Part shown: positions 1 to 11,900 of the stretch, in pieces
Numbering within the stretch: the stretch's first letter is position 1
Layout: every line of letters starts with the position of its first letter
Assembly: GCA_026003195.1 (NCBI GenBank)
Contig: BPGU01000001.1
Span: forward strand, 729,398-793,397
Reading direction: 5' to 3'
DNA from: Armatimonadota bacterium
GTDB taxonomy: Bacteria; Armatimonadota; HRBIN16
Length of the DNA stretch: 64,000 nucleotides
Program-made: the position numbers and the translations under genes
The notes under the pieces: generated by a model
What the model was told of the DNA's origin: nothing
Database searches by the model: none
What the model saw: only the letters and a program-made list of their open reading frames with translations

Positions 1-588
1 CTCACTTCCCCGCTGATAGCGGGATACGGTGTACGCATTATACGCGACATTCGCCTGGAGCCATCGGGTGCACGAGTGCGTATCCTTACGAGGTTGGAGA
101 AGGTGCGCGACGGGGCGAATTTCCCCGTAGCGGCGTGGGTGGTGGCGCAGCTGCCTCTGCCCGATGTGATGTTAGCGCGCCTCTATCCGGGCTCCTCATT
201 GCGTGAGGGGTTCAAACTTTTCCGTGAGGAACCCTGGAAGGCGATTCGTCGGCTGGGGGACGACATTCTGGTGCCAGAGCGCCCCTCGGATGTGCCAGTG
301 AAGCTGGGCTGTGATGCGGACATTTTAGCTTGGTTCAAATCGCCCTATCTGGTGGTGCATCGTTCTCCCATCGCGAATCTGGCGGACTTTCAGCCGGGCG
401 ACCACGCACAAATCTTTTCCAACACCGATGAGATACCCTACATCGAACTGGAGTTCACCTCGCCCTTGAAAGTGCTGCGCAAGGGGGAAAGTGTATCGCT
501 GGAGGTCACCTGGGAGCTGTATCGCCTTCCGCCTGAAAAAGGGACTCCTGAGGCACTGGCGGAGTTTTTGAGGGCATACGGGCGTTAG
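1..588 (+). CDS. DUF4380-like protein, 3' part (truncated by window edge)
   Basis: The frame is open from the first base to the stop at 586-588; the GTG at 76 is only an internal candidate start, so this is the C-terminal part of a longer gene. The visible ~195 residues show a beta-rich pattern: a segment reading GYGVRIIRDIRLEP, then a block ending AAWVVAQLPLP, and near the end an ELEFTSPLKVLRKGES / LEVTWELYRLP strand pair. This resembles DUF4380 proteins, which look like galactose-mutarotase-type sugar-binding folds and are frequent in Armatimonadota and Planctomycetes. No catalytic residue can be named. Function unknown; the family assignment is from memory of the pattern and is only moderately secure. 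No partner gene is visible because the left flank is missing. Confidence 0.55.
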   Translation, partial: LTSPLIAGYGVRIIRDIRLEPSGARVRILTRLEKVRDGANFPVAAWVVAQLPLPDVMLARLYPGSSLREGFKLFREEPWKAIRRLGDDILVPERPSDVPVKLGCDADILAWFKSPYLVVHRSPIANLADFQPGDHAQIFSNTDEIPYIELEFTSPLKVLRKGESVSLEVTWELYRLPPEKGTPEALAEFLRAYGR

Positions 589-604
589 GGGTAAACCTCA
601 CCCC

Positions 605-930
605 CTTGCCCCCTTCCCTGCGAGGGAAGGGGGAACAGACATACCCCTCTGCCATGCGAAGCTTCAGCGAAGCCATCCCCCCATGTTGTTGCAGGAGATT
701 GCTTGGCACTGCGTGCCTCGCAATGACACGGGGAAACGGCTCGGCGGGAGCCTCGCCCTCTGGTGCGGTGTCATGGCGAGCGTTAGCCCCGTTACCTCGT
801 TCCTCTCTTACGGCTGAAGCCGTTCCCTCACAAAACCTATTCAGCCAGCGGAGGCTGGCTTCGTCTGAAGGGGTGCGGCTTCAGCCGCAAACGCTCCCGG
901 AGATTCTTCGCTTGCGCTCAGAATGACAGC
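605..930. repeat. Dispersed non-coding repeat, copy 1 (intergenic 589-979)
   Basis: The 391-base gap before secA holds no convincing gene. It contains a block (about 650-780) that recurs in altered form at 25855-25985, 30421-30500 and 59083-59181. The shared pieces are a 14-mer TCGCAATGACACGG (718-731 here, identical at 59165-59178), GGAGATTGCTT, AACGGCTCGGCGGGAGCCT and GTGCGGTGTCATGG. The first copies also share a tail like GAGATTCTTCGCTT. It looks like a miniature, non-autonomous dispersed repeat of the host genome. Confidence 0.7.
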
Positions 931-979
931 GGGGCGAGACAGACTCGGCATCGTCCTCAGATCACATCTCGACAGAGCG

Positions 980-3997
<3,018 letters not shown>

Positions 3998-4094
3998 GGC
4001 GTACTCCTTCGGCGCGTGCGAGGTATTGCCCAACCGATTACGGTGTTATTTTCGGCTTTCTCCTCGTAGGTGAATACGGTATATCCACAGATAG

Positions 4095-4124
4095 ATGTTA
4101 CCAGTCTGAGCCGGTGATTGTCAA
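4095..4124 (-). promoter_or_regulatory. Putative secA sigma70 promoter
   Basis: On the minus strand TTGACA (4119-4124), 18-base spacer, TAACAT (4095-4100), about 100 bases upstream of the secA start. The -35 is consensus and the -10 matches 4 of 6. The rest of the secA to 4431 gap shows only this and the promoter at 4260-4289. Confidence 0.5.
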
Positions 4125-4259
4125 TCTGCACAGCAGGAGGGGATGACACTCCACGAAGTCTGCGGGGCTGGCACAACCCTAAAGGGCACAGGCAGCTCGG
4201 CAGGCACCTCGTCTCTAAGTGGCTGTAGGACGAGAATCACGACATCCTCGTCAAAAGGC

Positions 4260-4289
4260 TTGATTTGGGCGCACGGAGGCGAGTATAAT
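4260..4289 (+). promoter_or_regulatory. Putative sigma70 promoter for HAF/PEP-CTERM gene
   Basis: TTGATT (4260-4265), 18-base spacer, consensus TATAAT (4284-4289). Transcription would begin near 4296, leaving a 5' leader of about 135 bases before the GTG at 4431. Confidence 0.6.
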
Positions 4290-4430
4290 TAGCTTATCAT
4301 ACTATGTCATGCCTGACACTTTCTGAAACCATTTTCCAAATGAGCCTGAATGCGGAGGAGGGGGCGACGCTGCCTGCTTCCGCGTCCAGATAGACAAGCC
4401 AAACACTTTCAGAAAGGAGGTCTGTACGGA

Positions 4431-5585
4431 GTGAAAGCATTTTGGGTTTACCGGATGTTGCTCGCGTTTCTCGTGTTCAGCGTATGGGGGCGGAGCGAGG
4501 CACAGACGTTAACCTGGCTGGGCACGCTGCCAGGCAATAACCCGAGCTATGCGTTCGCCCTCTCTACTGACGGCTCGGTGGTGGTCGGTATGGCACACAA
4601 TGCCAGTAATCATTGGCGTGCCTTTCGCTGGACTTCCGGTGGCGGGATGCAGAATCTGGGCACGCTGGGCGGCGTGTACAGTTATGGGTTAGGTGCATCA
4701 GCAGACGGCTCAGTGGTGGTCGGCTGGTCAAACGACAGCAGCGGGAGACAGCGTGCTATTCGCTGGACCTCTGGTGGCGGAATGCAGGATCTGGGTACGC
4801 TGGGCGGTGCGCATAGTTATGCGTCCGCTGTTTCCGCGAATGGCTTGATGGTCGTCGGTGGAGCAAACAACGCCAGTGGAGCTTGGCGTGCGTTTCTCTG
4901 GACCTCTGGCGGCGGGATGCAGGATCTGGGCACGCTACCGGGTGGTTCGTGGAGCTATGCGTATGGTGTCTCTGCGGACGGCTCGGTGGTTGCTGGTAGA
5001 GCAAACAACGCCGGTGGGCAACAGCGTGCCTTTCGCTGGACTTCCGGTGGCGGGATGCAGGATCTGGGCACGCTACCGGGTGGTTCGTGGAGCTATGCGT
5101 ATGGTGTCTCTGCGGACGGCTCAGCGGTGGTCGGCTGGGCAGACATTGCCGGTGGGCAACAGCGTGCGTTTCGCTGGACCTCTGGTGGCGGGATGCAGGA
5201 TCTGGGCACGCTACCCGGATACAATTCGTTCTTGGGCATAGGTGTCTCCGCGAATGGTTCGGTGGTGGTCGGTAGGGCAGACAATGCCAGTTATACAGCT
5301 GCCTTCCGCTGGACACCCGGAGGGGGCATGGAAGACCTGAACTTTGCCTATGCCAGCCTGCTGGCCAATGGCTCTTGGCTTTATGGAGCCTACTCCATCT
5401 CACCCAACGGACGCTATATTGTGGGCAATGGCTACAATGCCGCTACGGGGCGCTTTGAAGCGTATCTGCTAGATACATTGGTGGTGCCGGAGCCCGCCAG
5501 CTGGCTGTTGTTTAGTGCAGGATTAGTGGGTTTCCTGCGCCTCCGGCGGGTGAAGCCTTCATATCGTTGCCTGTCTCGCCAGTAG
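4431..5585 (+). CDS. HAF-repeat secreted protein with PEP-CTERM sorting signal
   Basis: Start GTG at 4431 because AAAGGAGG lies at 4413-4420, 10 bases upstream; an ATG at 4350 in frame has no ribosome site. About 384 residues. N-terminal signal peptide (MLLAFLVFSVWGRSEAQ cleavage region), then six or so repeats of about 46 residues with the pattern AFRWTSGGGMQDLGTLPGG...SADGSVVVG, typical of extracellular HAF-repeat (beta-propeller-like) proteins. The C-terminus carries VPEPASWLLFSAGLVGFLRLRR, a PEP-CTERM sorting signal (PEP motif, membrane segment, Arg cluster) recognised by exosortase. Two adjacent repeats (about 4905-5040 and 5043-5178) are almost identical in DNA, so the repeat number could change by recombination. 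Exported, probably surface attached; ligand unknown. Confidence 0.88.
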   Translation: MKAFWVYRMLLAFLVFSVWGRSEAQTLTWLGTLPGNNPSYAFALSTDGSVVVGMAHNASNHWRAFRWTSGGGMQNLGTLGGVYSYGLGASADGSVVVGWSNDSSGRQRAIRWTSGGGMQDLGTLGGAHSYASAVSANGLMVVGGANNASGAWRAFLWTSGGGMQDLGTLPGGSWSYAYGVSADGSVVAGRANNAGGQQRAFRWTSGGGMQDLGTLPGGSWSYAYGVSADGSAVVGWADIAGGQQRAFRWTSGGGMQDLGTLPGYNSFLGIGVSANGSVVVGRADNASYTAAFRWTPGGGMEDLNFAYASLLANGSWLYGAYSISPNGRYIVGNGYNAATGRFEAYLLDTLVVPEPASWLLFSAGLVGFLRLRRVKPSYRCLSRQ

Positions 5586-5597
5586 CGAAGAAAAGAA

Positions 5598-5621
5598 GGG
5601 GCGCACGGGTGCGTGCGCCCC
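5598..5621. terminator. Bidirectional intrinsic terminator
   Basis: Perfect 9-bp stem GGGGCGCAC / GTGCGCCCC with a 6-base loop sits between the convergent HAF gene and glycosyltransferase. The minus-strand side is followed by TTCTTTT, the plus side by GGTTTC, so it is stronger for the leftward transcript. Confidence 0.65.
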
Positions 5622-5625
5622 GGTT

Positions 5626-6750
5626 TCACACTTCCTCCAGCACGCGGGCATAGCGTTCCACCATTTCACGCAGGTCGAAGTGCGCTTCGGCGTGCTGGCG
5701 GGCGCGTTCGCCCATGCGCTTGCGTTCGTCAGGGTGTTGCAGGAGATACAGGATGCGCTCTGCAAGCGTATACTCCTCCTCCGGCGGTACCACGAAACCC
5801 GTCTCGCCATCTACCACCACATCATGCACCGCTCCTACGTCAGTGCTTACCGCCGGTACGCCGCAGGCAGCGGCTTCGATAAGGGTCATCGGCAACACTT
5901 CGGTATCGGAGGTGAGTACCGCCACGTCCAGACTACGCCACACGGCGGGAATGTCTTGCAACGCTCCTGTAAAGGTAATGCGCGAGGCGCAGTCCAGCTG
6001 CTGGCTGAACGCTTGCAGGTCCCGGCGCAGTTCTCCGTCTCCCACCACAAACGCTCGCGCGTCCGGCAGGGTGGAAAGCACCTGCTGAGCCGCTCGCAGA
6101 AAGCGAAACAAGTTCTTCTCCGGGCGCAGCCCTGCGACCACGCCAAAGGCAGGAGTTTGAGACGATAAGCCCCATTCCGCTCGCAAGTGATGACCTTCGG
6201 GGGTAAAGCGATGCAGGTCCACGCCGTTGGGAATAGCGATAACTGCGCGTGCTTTCCATCCCTCTTGTTCCAGCAGAAACCGTTGGTGCGCCTCGCTGAG
6301 CGCGATCAGCACATCGGTGACACCAGATGCCAGACGGCGGGCAATCGCCATTTCGCGAGTGCGTTTTGTCTTGCCAAAGGAATGTACGGCGATGACCAGC
6401 TTCCGGGCGAGCCCCGTCCTTTTCGCCAGAGCGGCGTACAGCACTGCGTAGGGTGCGTCGACCGTGAGCAGAACCTCTGGACGAATCTGTCGGATCAGGC
6501 TCACGAAGCGCGGCAACACGCGCCAGTCCGTCCGGGACCGTCCGTACAGTGCGTGGAAAGGTATGCCCGCTTCTCGTATCTGCTCGCCGATTTCGCCGGG
6601 CTGGTACAGCGAGCAAACATGCAGGTCCAAACGCGAGCGCAGTTGCAGCGCGAGCCATTGCAGAACCCGCTCCGCGCCTCCTACGGTATAAGTCGCGTTC
6701 AGTATGAGCACCCTCCGACGACTGGAGACCGAATCCGTATCTGCTTTCAT
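5626..6750 (-). CDS. Glycosyltransferase family 4 (GT-B fold)
   Basis: 374 residues. N-terminal Rossmann half with the acceptor-domain loop TYTVGGAERVLQWLA near residue 20. The C-terminal donor domain has GVVAGLRPEKNLFRFLRAA, VGDGELR and the nucleotide-sugar binding EX7E stretch PMTLIEAAACGVPAVSTDVG. These are hallmarks of retaining GT4 enzymes that transfer a sugar from an NDP-sugar to glycans, lipids or polysaccharide precursors. No signal peptide or membrane segment: cytoplasmic or peripheral. Its start overlaps the stop of the preceding glycosidase-like gene by 4 bases (ATGA), so the two are translationally coupled. Exact donor and acceptor cannot be told from sequence. Confidence 0.88.
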   Translation of the reverse strand: MKADTDSVSSRRRVLILNATYTVGGAERVLQWLALQLRSRLDLHVCSLYQPGEIGEQIREAGIPFHALYGRSRTDWRVLPRFVSLIRQIRPEVLLTVDAPYAVLYAALAKRTGLARKLVIAVHSFGKTKRTREMAIARRLASGVTDVLIALSEAHQRFLLEQEGWKARAVIAIPNGVDLHRFTPEGHHLRAEWGLSSQTPAFGVVAGLRPEKNLFRFLRAAQQVLSTLPDARAFVVGDGELRRDLQAFSQQLDCASRITFTGALQDIPAVWRSLDVAVLTSDTEVLPMTLIEAAACGVPAVSTDVGAVHDVVVDGETGFVVPPEEEYTLAERILYLLQHPDERKRMGERARQHAEAHFDLREMVERYARVLEEV

Positions 6751-8051
6751 AAGGTGACCGTTTGCTCTTGAAGAGTGAGTGCGGGAGTATCGGTTAGCCA
6801 GCGTGTAGATGGATCATCAGAAATATTCCGTACCGTCAGGCGATAACGCTGTCCTGTGCGCATGGGTGCAGTGTGCAGGCGCACCAGATTGCCGTCCACT
6901 TCCACGCGACGTATCTCCAGAGAAGGAGCCAGGGTGTATCGGCTCTTTTCTCCTGCGCTCTGAGCGTCCAGCCTTTTGTGGAACACCAGCAGGATGGTAT
7001 TCTTGCCCGTACGTGTTACCTTCACCACCCTGGGCGGTTCGGTGTAGATGTACATGCCCAGCATGTACTCGTAGAGCGTCGTGCTCTGCACCCCGATACT
7101 GCGGCATGCTTCGCGGAACGCCTCAATCCACTGCCACGAGCGGCGGTTTTGCGGTTGCGAGCCGATGTCTGCCTGCATCATGATCGGCAAATCGGGGCGA
7201 ACGGCACGCGCTGCCTGCACCAGAGGCTGATAGGCGCGCACATAATCGGGGGGAAGAGCCGCTTTCATCCAGTCGGGCCAGTGGGTTTGTAGGCAGACGG
7301 CATCAGGACGAACCTGTCGAACCACCTCCGCGATGTCCTGACCATGTACTTCTCGTACAAAGCGCACCGGGTCGGGTACGCTGATGGCGAGTATCCAGAC
7401 GGTGACCGGCACGCGGGGGTGTGTTTTGCGGATGCCTCCCTCGCCGTTCAGCAGGTCGTTCAGGAAGTGGGTGTGGCTCTGGGCGCGGAAGTCCACCCAC
7501 TTTGCATACAGTTCTGGTTGTTTGCGCCAGAAACGTGGGTGTGTTTCGTCGTTGAAATCCGGCGGTTGCTCGCCGGAATATTTTTGCGCAAAGAGCGAAA
7601 GGCATCGCTCGCACAGGCAGGCGTATGCAGGGGCAGTGGGGCCCGGGTACTCGGGCCAGAACGGCTCCATAATGTGCACGCCGTCGAAGGGATACCGATG
7701 GAGTACTGAGGCGATTTGCGCCTTCTTCCAGCGGCGATATTCGGGATGGTTCAGGCACAGCCTGGTATAGCCATCGTTCATCGGCTGACGGGTGACCATA
7801 CGCCACTCCTGCCAGCCATCGGGCAGGTCTTGTGTGTCGTATGTGCCGTTGCCGAAGGTGGTGTAGTCCACGTGTATTTTGCGCCTGCGCAGAGCGTCCA
7901 GCACTTCGCGGTGTACGCGGCTGTCTCGGGTGACAATCATCTGTACACCGTCGAAGCCATGCACGGCAATCTCCTCGGCGATACTTTCTGCGCTTCGGTT
8001 GGCGTAGTATCGCCCCAGGAACGGGTCTATTTGCACGCAGCGAGGGGTCAT
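6747..8051 (-). CDS. Putative glycoside hydrolase-like TIM-barrel protein with C-terminal Ig-like domain
   Basis: 434 residues, no signal peptide. The N-terminal ~340 residues alternate strand and helix like a TIM barrel: FDGVQMIVTRDSRVH, FDGVHIMEPFWPEYPG (with a candidate catalytic Glu at the end of a strand), VTVWILAISVPDP, PDAVCLQTHWPDW, LPIMMQADIGSQ. A four-Cys-like ACLCERCLSLF loop follows the EPFWPEYPG strand. The last ~90 residues (from RVVKVTRTGKNTILLVF) look like a bacterial Ig-like domain. The pattern resembles uncharacterised glycosyl-hydrolase-like families with putative polysaccharide roles, but I cannot name the family. First gene of a two-gene operon with the glycosyltransferase, suggesting a shared glycan pathway. 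Confidence 0.6.
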   Translation of the reverse strand: MTPRCVQIDPFLGRYYANRSAESIAEEIAVHGFDGVQMIVTRDSRVHREVLDALRRRKIHVDYTTFGNGTYDTQDLPDGWQEWRMVTRQPMNDGYTRLCLNHPEYRRWKKAQIASVLHRYPFDGVHIMEPFWPEYPGPTAPAYACLCERCLSLFAQKYSGEQPPDFNDETHPRFWRKQPELYAKWVDFRAQSHTHFLNDLLNGEGGIRKTHPRVPVTVWILAISVPDPVRFVREVHGQDIAEVVRQVRPDAVCLQTHWPDWMKAALPPDYVRAYQPLVQAARAVRPDLPIMMQADIGSQPQNRRSWQWIEAFREACRSIGVQSTTLYEYMLGMYIYTEPPRVVKVTRTGKNTILLVFHKRLDAQSAGEKSRYTLAPSLEIRRVEVDGNLVRLHTAPMRTGQRYRLTVRNISDDPSTRWLTDTPALTLQEQTVTL

Positions 8052-8074
8052 GTTCCTGTTTCTGTTGTACCCTC

Positions 8075-8080
8075 ATTATA
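8075..8080 (-). promoter_or_regulatory. Putative -10 element for the glycosidase/glycosyltransferase operon
   Basis: On the minus strand a perfect TATAAT preceded by GTGA, 24 bases upstream of the start at 8051. No good -35 at 17 bases, so weaker evidence. It overlaps the end region of the pseudogene fragment at 8092-8255. Confidence 0.4.
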
Positions 8081-8091
8081 TCACGTCTCGA

Positions 8092-8255
8092 TCAGCGGGT
8101 AGGAGCATCTCCCCTGTATGCTTGTAGCACTTTTACAGGAGATGCCGTTCTGATAACCGGCTCCCCCCACGACGCCCAGTCGGCGGTGGAATCGTCTTTG
8201 GGACCCACGTCCGCAATCAGGCGCAGGCGGACGGTCTGCCCGGCAAAGGGGGAAA
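8092..8255 (-). pseudogene. Orphan C-terminal fragment, paralogous end of the large secreted protein gene
   Basis: Translating 8255 down to the TGA at 8092-8094 gives FAGQTVRLRLIADVG, DWASWGEP, then a divergent tail IRTASPVKVLQAYRGD. The first 97 bases are identical to codons near the 3' end of the large gene at 8969-12940 (positions 9018-9114), in the corresponding frame. The last ~65 bases match only at protein level (SPVKV versus SPVKM). The fragment has no start. It is the stump of either the original end of the large gene or a lost tandem paralogue, now separated from it by the vapBC pair. Confidence 0.75.
8159..8255. repeat. 97-bp direct repeat, left copy
   Basis: Identical base for base to 9018-9114. 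The two copies bracket vapC, vapB and the last 49 bases of the large secreted gene. The left copy abuts the vapC stop codon with only two bases between. Confidence 0.95.
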
Positions 8256-8257
8256 TA

Positions 8258-8650
8258 TCAATACCAGTCTACTACAGAGAGGTCGGGCACGCGCGCGAAC
8301 TCGCTGACATTATGAGTGACTAATGTGGCACCGTGAGCAAGAGCTATGCCTGCAATCAGATTATCCAGTGCTCCTATGGGAAAACCTGATTGTTCCAGCA
8401 GTGACCGCACTCGCGCGGCGGCTCGCGCTGCTTCTGTGTTCAACGGTAACACTGAAACCGTTTCAAGCAAGCGGTTCAATTGGGCACGGCGAAGGTCAGG
8501 AGATGCCGACCGGGCGATGCCGACTTCCAGCTCATATACGGTGACTGTTGACAGAGCAACCTCAGATGGCGGCACGCTAAACAGATGTTCTGCTACACGT
8601 CCTTGCCCCTTGAAAAAGTATATAACGATGTTGGTGTCTAGCAAGAACAT
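8258..8650 (-). CDS. vapC: VapC-type PIN-domain ribonuclease toxin
   Basis: 130 residues from ATG 8650 (MFLLDTNIVIYFF); a GTG at 8665 would add five residues and overlap vapB by 14 bases. PIN acidic residues are in place: Asp in LLDTN, Glu in VYELEVG, Asp in GALDNLIAG and the later THNVSEF segment. VapC toxins cleave RNA (initiator tRNA, rRNA or other tRNAs) and are neutralised by VapB. The gene follows vapB directly (TAAG/ATG junction), forming the usual two-gene operon. It sits between two 97-bp direct repeats derived from the neighbouring large gene, so it is probably a recent acquisition. Confidence 0.88.
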   Translation of the reverse strand: MFLLDTNIVIYFFKGQGRVAEHLFSVPPSEVALSTVTVYELEVGIARSASPDLRRAQLNRLLETVSVLPLNTEAARAAARVRSLLEQSGFPIGALDNLIAGIALAHGATLVTHNVSEFARVPDLSVVDWY

Positions 8651-8651
8651 C

Positions 8652-8888
8652 TTACAAAGCCTCACGAGGCGACTGTTTTGTGAGTGATGCTCTCAGCTCC
8701 TCTGGGTCGGGGAAATCAGTCCACGTCCCTGCGAAGCAAAGAAGGTCTTCCGGCCACTCTATTAGAGCACGATGACGTAACAGCTCTGTAATGTACTGGG
8801 ACAAAGTGACCCCTTTTTTGTCTGCTTGCCTGCGCAGACGCGCTTCCGTTTCGGCATCGATCTCGATAACAATGCTACGCGCCGCCAT
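8652..8888 (-). CDS. vapB: VapB-type antitoxin
   Basis: 78 residues from ATG 8888 (MAARSIVIEID), chosen because AAGGGGG lies 9 bases upstream; an ATG at 8897 would abut that site. The N-terminal part reads as a ribbon-helix-helix DNA-binding fold (IVIEIDAETEARLRRQADKK, then TLSQYITELLRHR). The C-terminal part (CFAGTWTDFPDPEELRASL) is likely the toxin-wrapping tail. It would bind VapC and autoregulate the operon. Located immediately upstream of vapC on the same strand. Confidence 0.82.
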   Translation of the reverse strand: MAARSIVIEIDAETEARLRRQADKKGVTLSQYITELLRHRALIEWPEDLLCFAGTWTDFPDPEELRASLTKQSPREAL

Positions 8889-8968
8889 CGTGTTCATCCC
8901 CCTTTTCGCTTGCCTCGTCTCATTATAGCACAAATGCCACATGGCTACAGCGATGAAAGCTTTTCTCT

Positions 8969-11900
8969 CTACCTCAACGTTTCCACCATCTTCACCGGCG
9001 AAGCCCACTTGATAGTGGGCTCCCCCCACGACGCCCAGTCGGCGGTGGAATCGTCTTTGGGACCCACGTCCGCAATCAGGCGCAGGCGGACGGTCTGCCC
9101 GGCAAAGGGGGAAAGGTCGGCTTGAATCTCGCGCCATGCGCCCTGCACACCGGTTGCTTCCGCCAGACGATGAATCCTGCCCTGTGCGTCTATCAACTCC
9201 ACGCGGAACAGCACGCCGTCGCTGGCATCTCCGCCATCGCGCAGTCCGATGAAAGAATGGAACAAACACGGCGCGTCAGGCAGTTGCAGAGGCTTCAGCT
9301 CTGCCCATGCATAGCCCACGCCGCCGATGTATGGTGGGTGCATGAAGATGCCCTTTTTGCTGACGCCGCCTACAGGCAGGTCGCCCGTGTAGTACAGTGC
9401 TCCGGTGCCGCCCGGGTCGGGTATCTCCTTCTCACCACGCCGCGCAATGCCCCATATTGCCACTGCATGGGTTAACTCCGCCACTACGGGCTGTGTCTCG
9501 ACGAGGCGCAAGCGCAGTACGGTACGGTGGGGTGAGATGCCGTTGCGCAGGGCAATGCCCAGCGTAGCTTCCGAGCCAGTCGGTGCGTCGCTCTCCACCC
9601 GGAGGTCTATGTGCGAGGGCAGTCTGCCGCCTTCTACGCTGAGTAACTGAGGTGAGATGCGCCAGCCTTCTGAGAGGGTGAACTCCAGCGTGAGTTTTTC
9701 GTTGCCTTTGGGCAGGATACGCCATGCGGGTATCAGGCGCAGAAGGTTTGGGTTCTGCCAGCCGCCTGTTTGCCATCGCCAGCGTACGGGCTCCACGATG
9801 CGCAGCAGGGCTTCTCGTGCCTCATTGCCCGCTTGGGCGCGTACCAGCACCGTGTCGCCGGGGCGCAAATCGGTGTCTATGCGCACGACTCCCTCTGCGT
9901 ACTTGCCGTTTTCCACCTGCCACTGCGCCTGTGCGACGCCCTGCAGTTTGACCGCCACCGTGCTGCCCGCGACGACTTCTGCCCGTTCTGGCGCGATGCT
10001 CCACGTTCGTTTGCCGGAGAATTCCAGCACATAGCGTATCGCCCCGGGCACGGGTTCTATCCAGGTGCTTTCTCCACTGTCGTGGGTGGTTGGTCTGGCG
10101 AGTTGCTTGCCTTCCACGTCGTACGCCCGGCATGACACCAGCGCACCCTGCACGCCAAATGGGCGACCGATGCGAAACCGCTCTTTGCCGCTGATATGGA
10201 TCACCTGTAAGCGGTTGGGAGCGAGGCGCGTGATCGCCAGACCGCCGTCCGAATCTGCCTCTGGCGTGCTGAACAGGACGCCGCGTCCATCCAGGTAAAC
10301 ATAAGCGTCACTGCGCAGGTAGTCCACCTTGCGTCCGTCCACGAGCGCAGAATAGCTCAGCAGTTGCCCTTTCTGGTACGCCAGCCATCCCGCAGGAGGC
10401 AGCACGAACGTGCGCGAGCCAATAGCCACCTTCCATTCTTCGGAGGGATGGTCGTTGAGCCAGAGCTTGAGTCCGTTGGGGTACTCCACATACAGCTGAC
10501 GGCGCGTGCGCGGCAGGTCGCGAACCACCGCTTCGGACACGCTCACCAGCTTCACACCGTCCCAGTAGGCGATTCGGGCAGGGGGTAGCAGTCCATATCG
10601 TGCCTGCACCTGCTGCAGCATGTAGTAGGAACGGCAGGTGCGTTCGATGCCGTGTTCTTCCTCCACCAGCCAGCCGATATGCCCGTAGGCGAGAGTGTGC
10701 AGCAGGAAACGGTCTATGGCACGGTCGATGTTCTCCGGCGCGCGCCAGTTGGGGATGGCGTCACAGAAGAACGAGGTCCATGCCATGCCGATATCGCACT
10801 CTCTGGTGTGAATCTGGTACAGGTCGAACACAGGCAGTAACGGCTCTATCGCCAGCGGACGCCCGTTGTACGCCAGCGCGTAGTTGCCGTCCGCCAAGCC
10901 CGCGTACATCCACTGATAGGTGCCTTCCGAGAAGATGGGACCGCCGTACACGCGCGAGTCGTTGCGCAGCAACTCGCCGTAGGCATAGAAGGTTTGCGCA
11001 AAGGTTCCCGCGCCGGGTACACGGGCGTCGTAATCGGTGTATCCCCATGGTGACACAGCGGTGTGTACGTCGGTGTACGCACTGTTCGAGTTGTACTTTG
11101 CCTTGATTTGCGGGGCGAGCAAGGCGTCGAACTCCACCGCCTTCAGCGGTTTCAACGCCCAGTTGCGCGGCCAGGCGGGACGCCAGTTGCCGTCCGGCTG
11201 GCGTTGCACGAAGTCGGGGTTCCAGTGCTCGTTCACTGGGGCGAAGTCGCAGTAGTTGGTGTACAACCCGCTGAGCCAGCCCAGCGAACGCTGGTGTGCC
11301 ACATAACGTTTCAGTGCCTCGTCGCCGCCTTTACCGGGAGCCGCGCGGGTGCGCAGGGTAAAACTCTCGCCTCCATCGCGCCACGAGATTTCGTGGTTGC
11401 ACTGGATGAGCTTTTCAATACCGTACGCACGCAACATGCGGCTGCGTTTCATCTGTTTCTCGTAATCATCAGGTCCCCACGATTCCTGCCAGAGCCTGTC
11501 TGTTGCCATCTTCGCGTGCAGACCAACAGGGTTGGCGATGGTAGGCAACACCTCTTCAAGGGTTGGCGAGACGGTGAGGAACAGCCGTTCGAACATCGGG
11601 TTGCGCGTGCCGTCGGTTTTGGGGTGGTAGCGTATGCCGCCGTGGATACGGGCGACCTCCCCAGCGGCGTACTCCGCGCCGTACGGTTCCGAGCCGTTGG
11701 AGCGATACCAGTCCAGCCAGAGCGAGGTGAACAGCCAGCGGTTGCCCGCGCGGGACAGCAACACCGTCGGGTGTGAGCCTCCGTAGGTGATGTAGGGGAT
11801 ATACATCGCACGCGGCTGCTGTACGCCCACGAACTGTCCAATCTGCAGTTCGGTCGCCTGAGCCGTGCGGTTGATGACATCGATGATGAGCGACTTCTGC

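Noticed and set aside
8898-9269. Long N-terminal extension of the vapB frame
   Set aside because: The frame extends into the large secreted gene on the same strand; the ribosome site and family length place the start at 8888.
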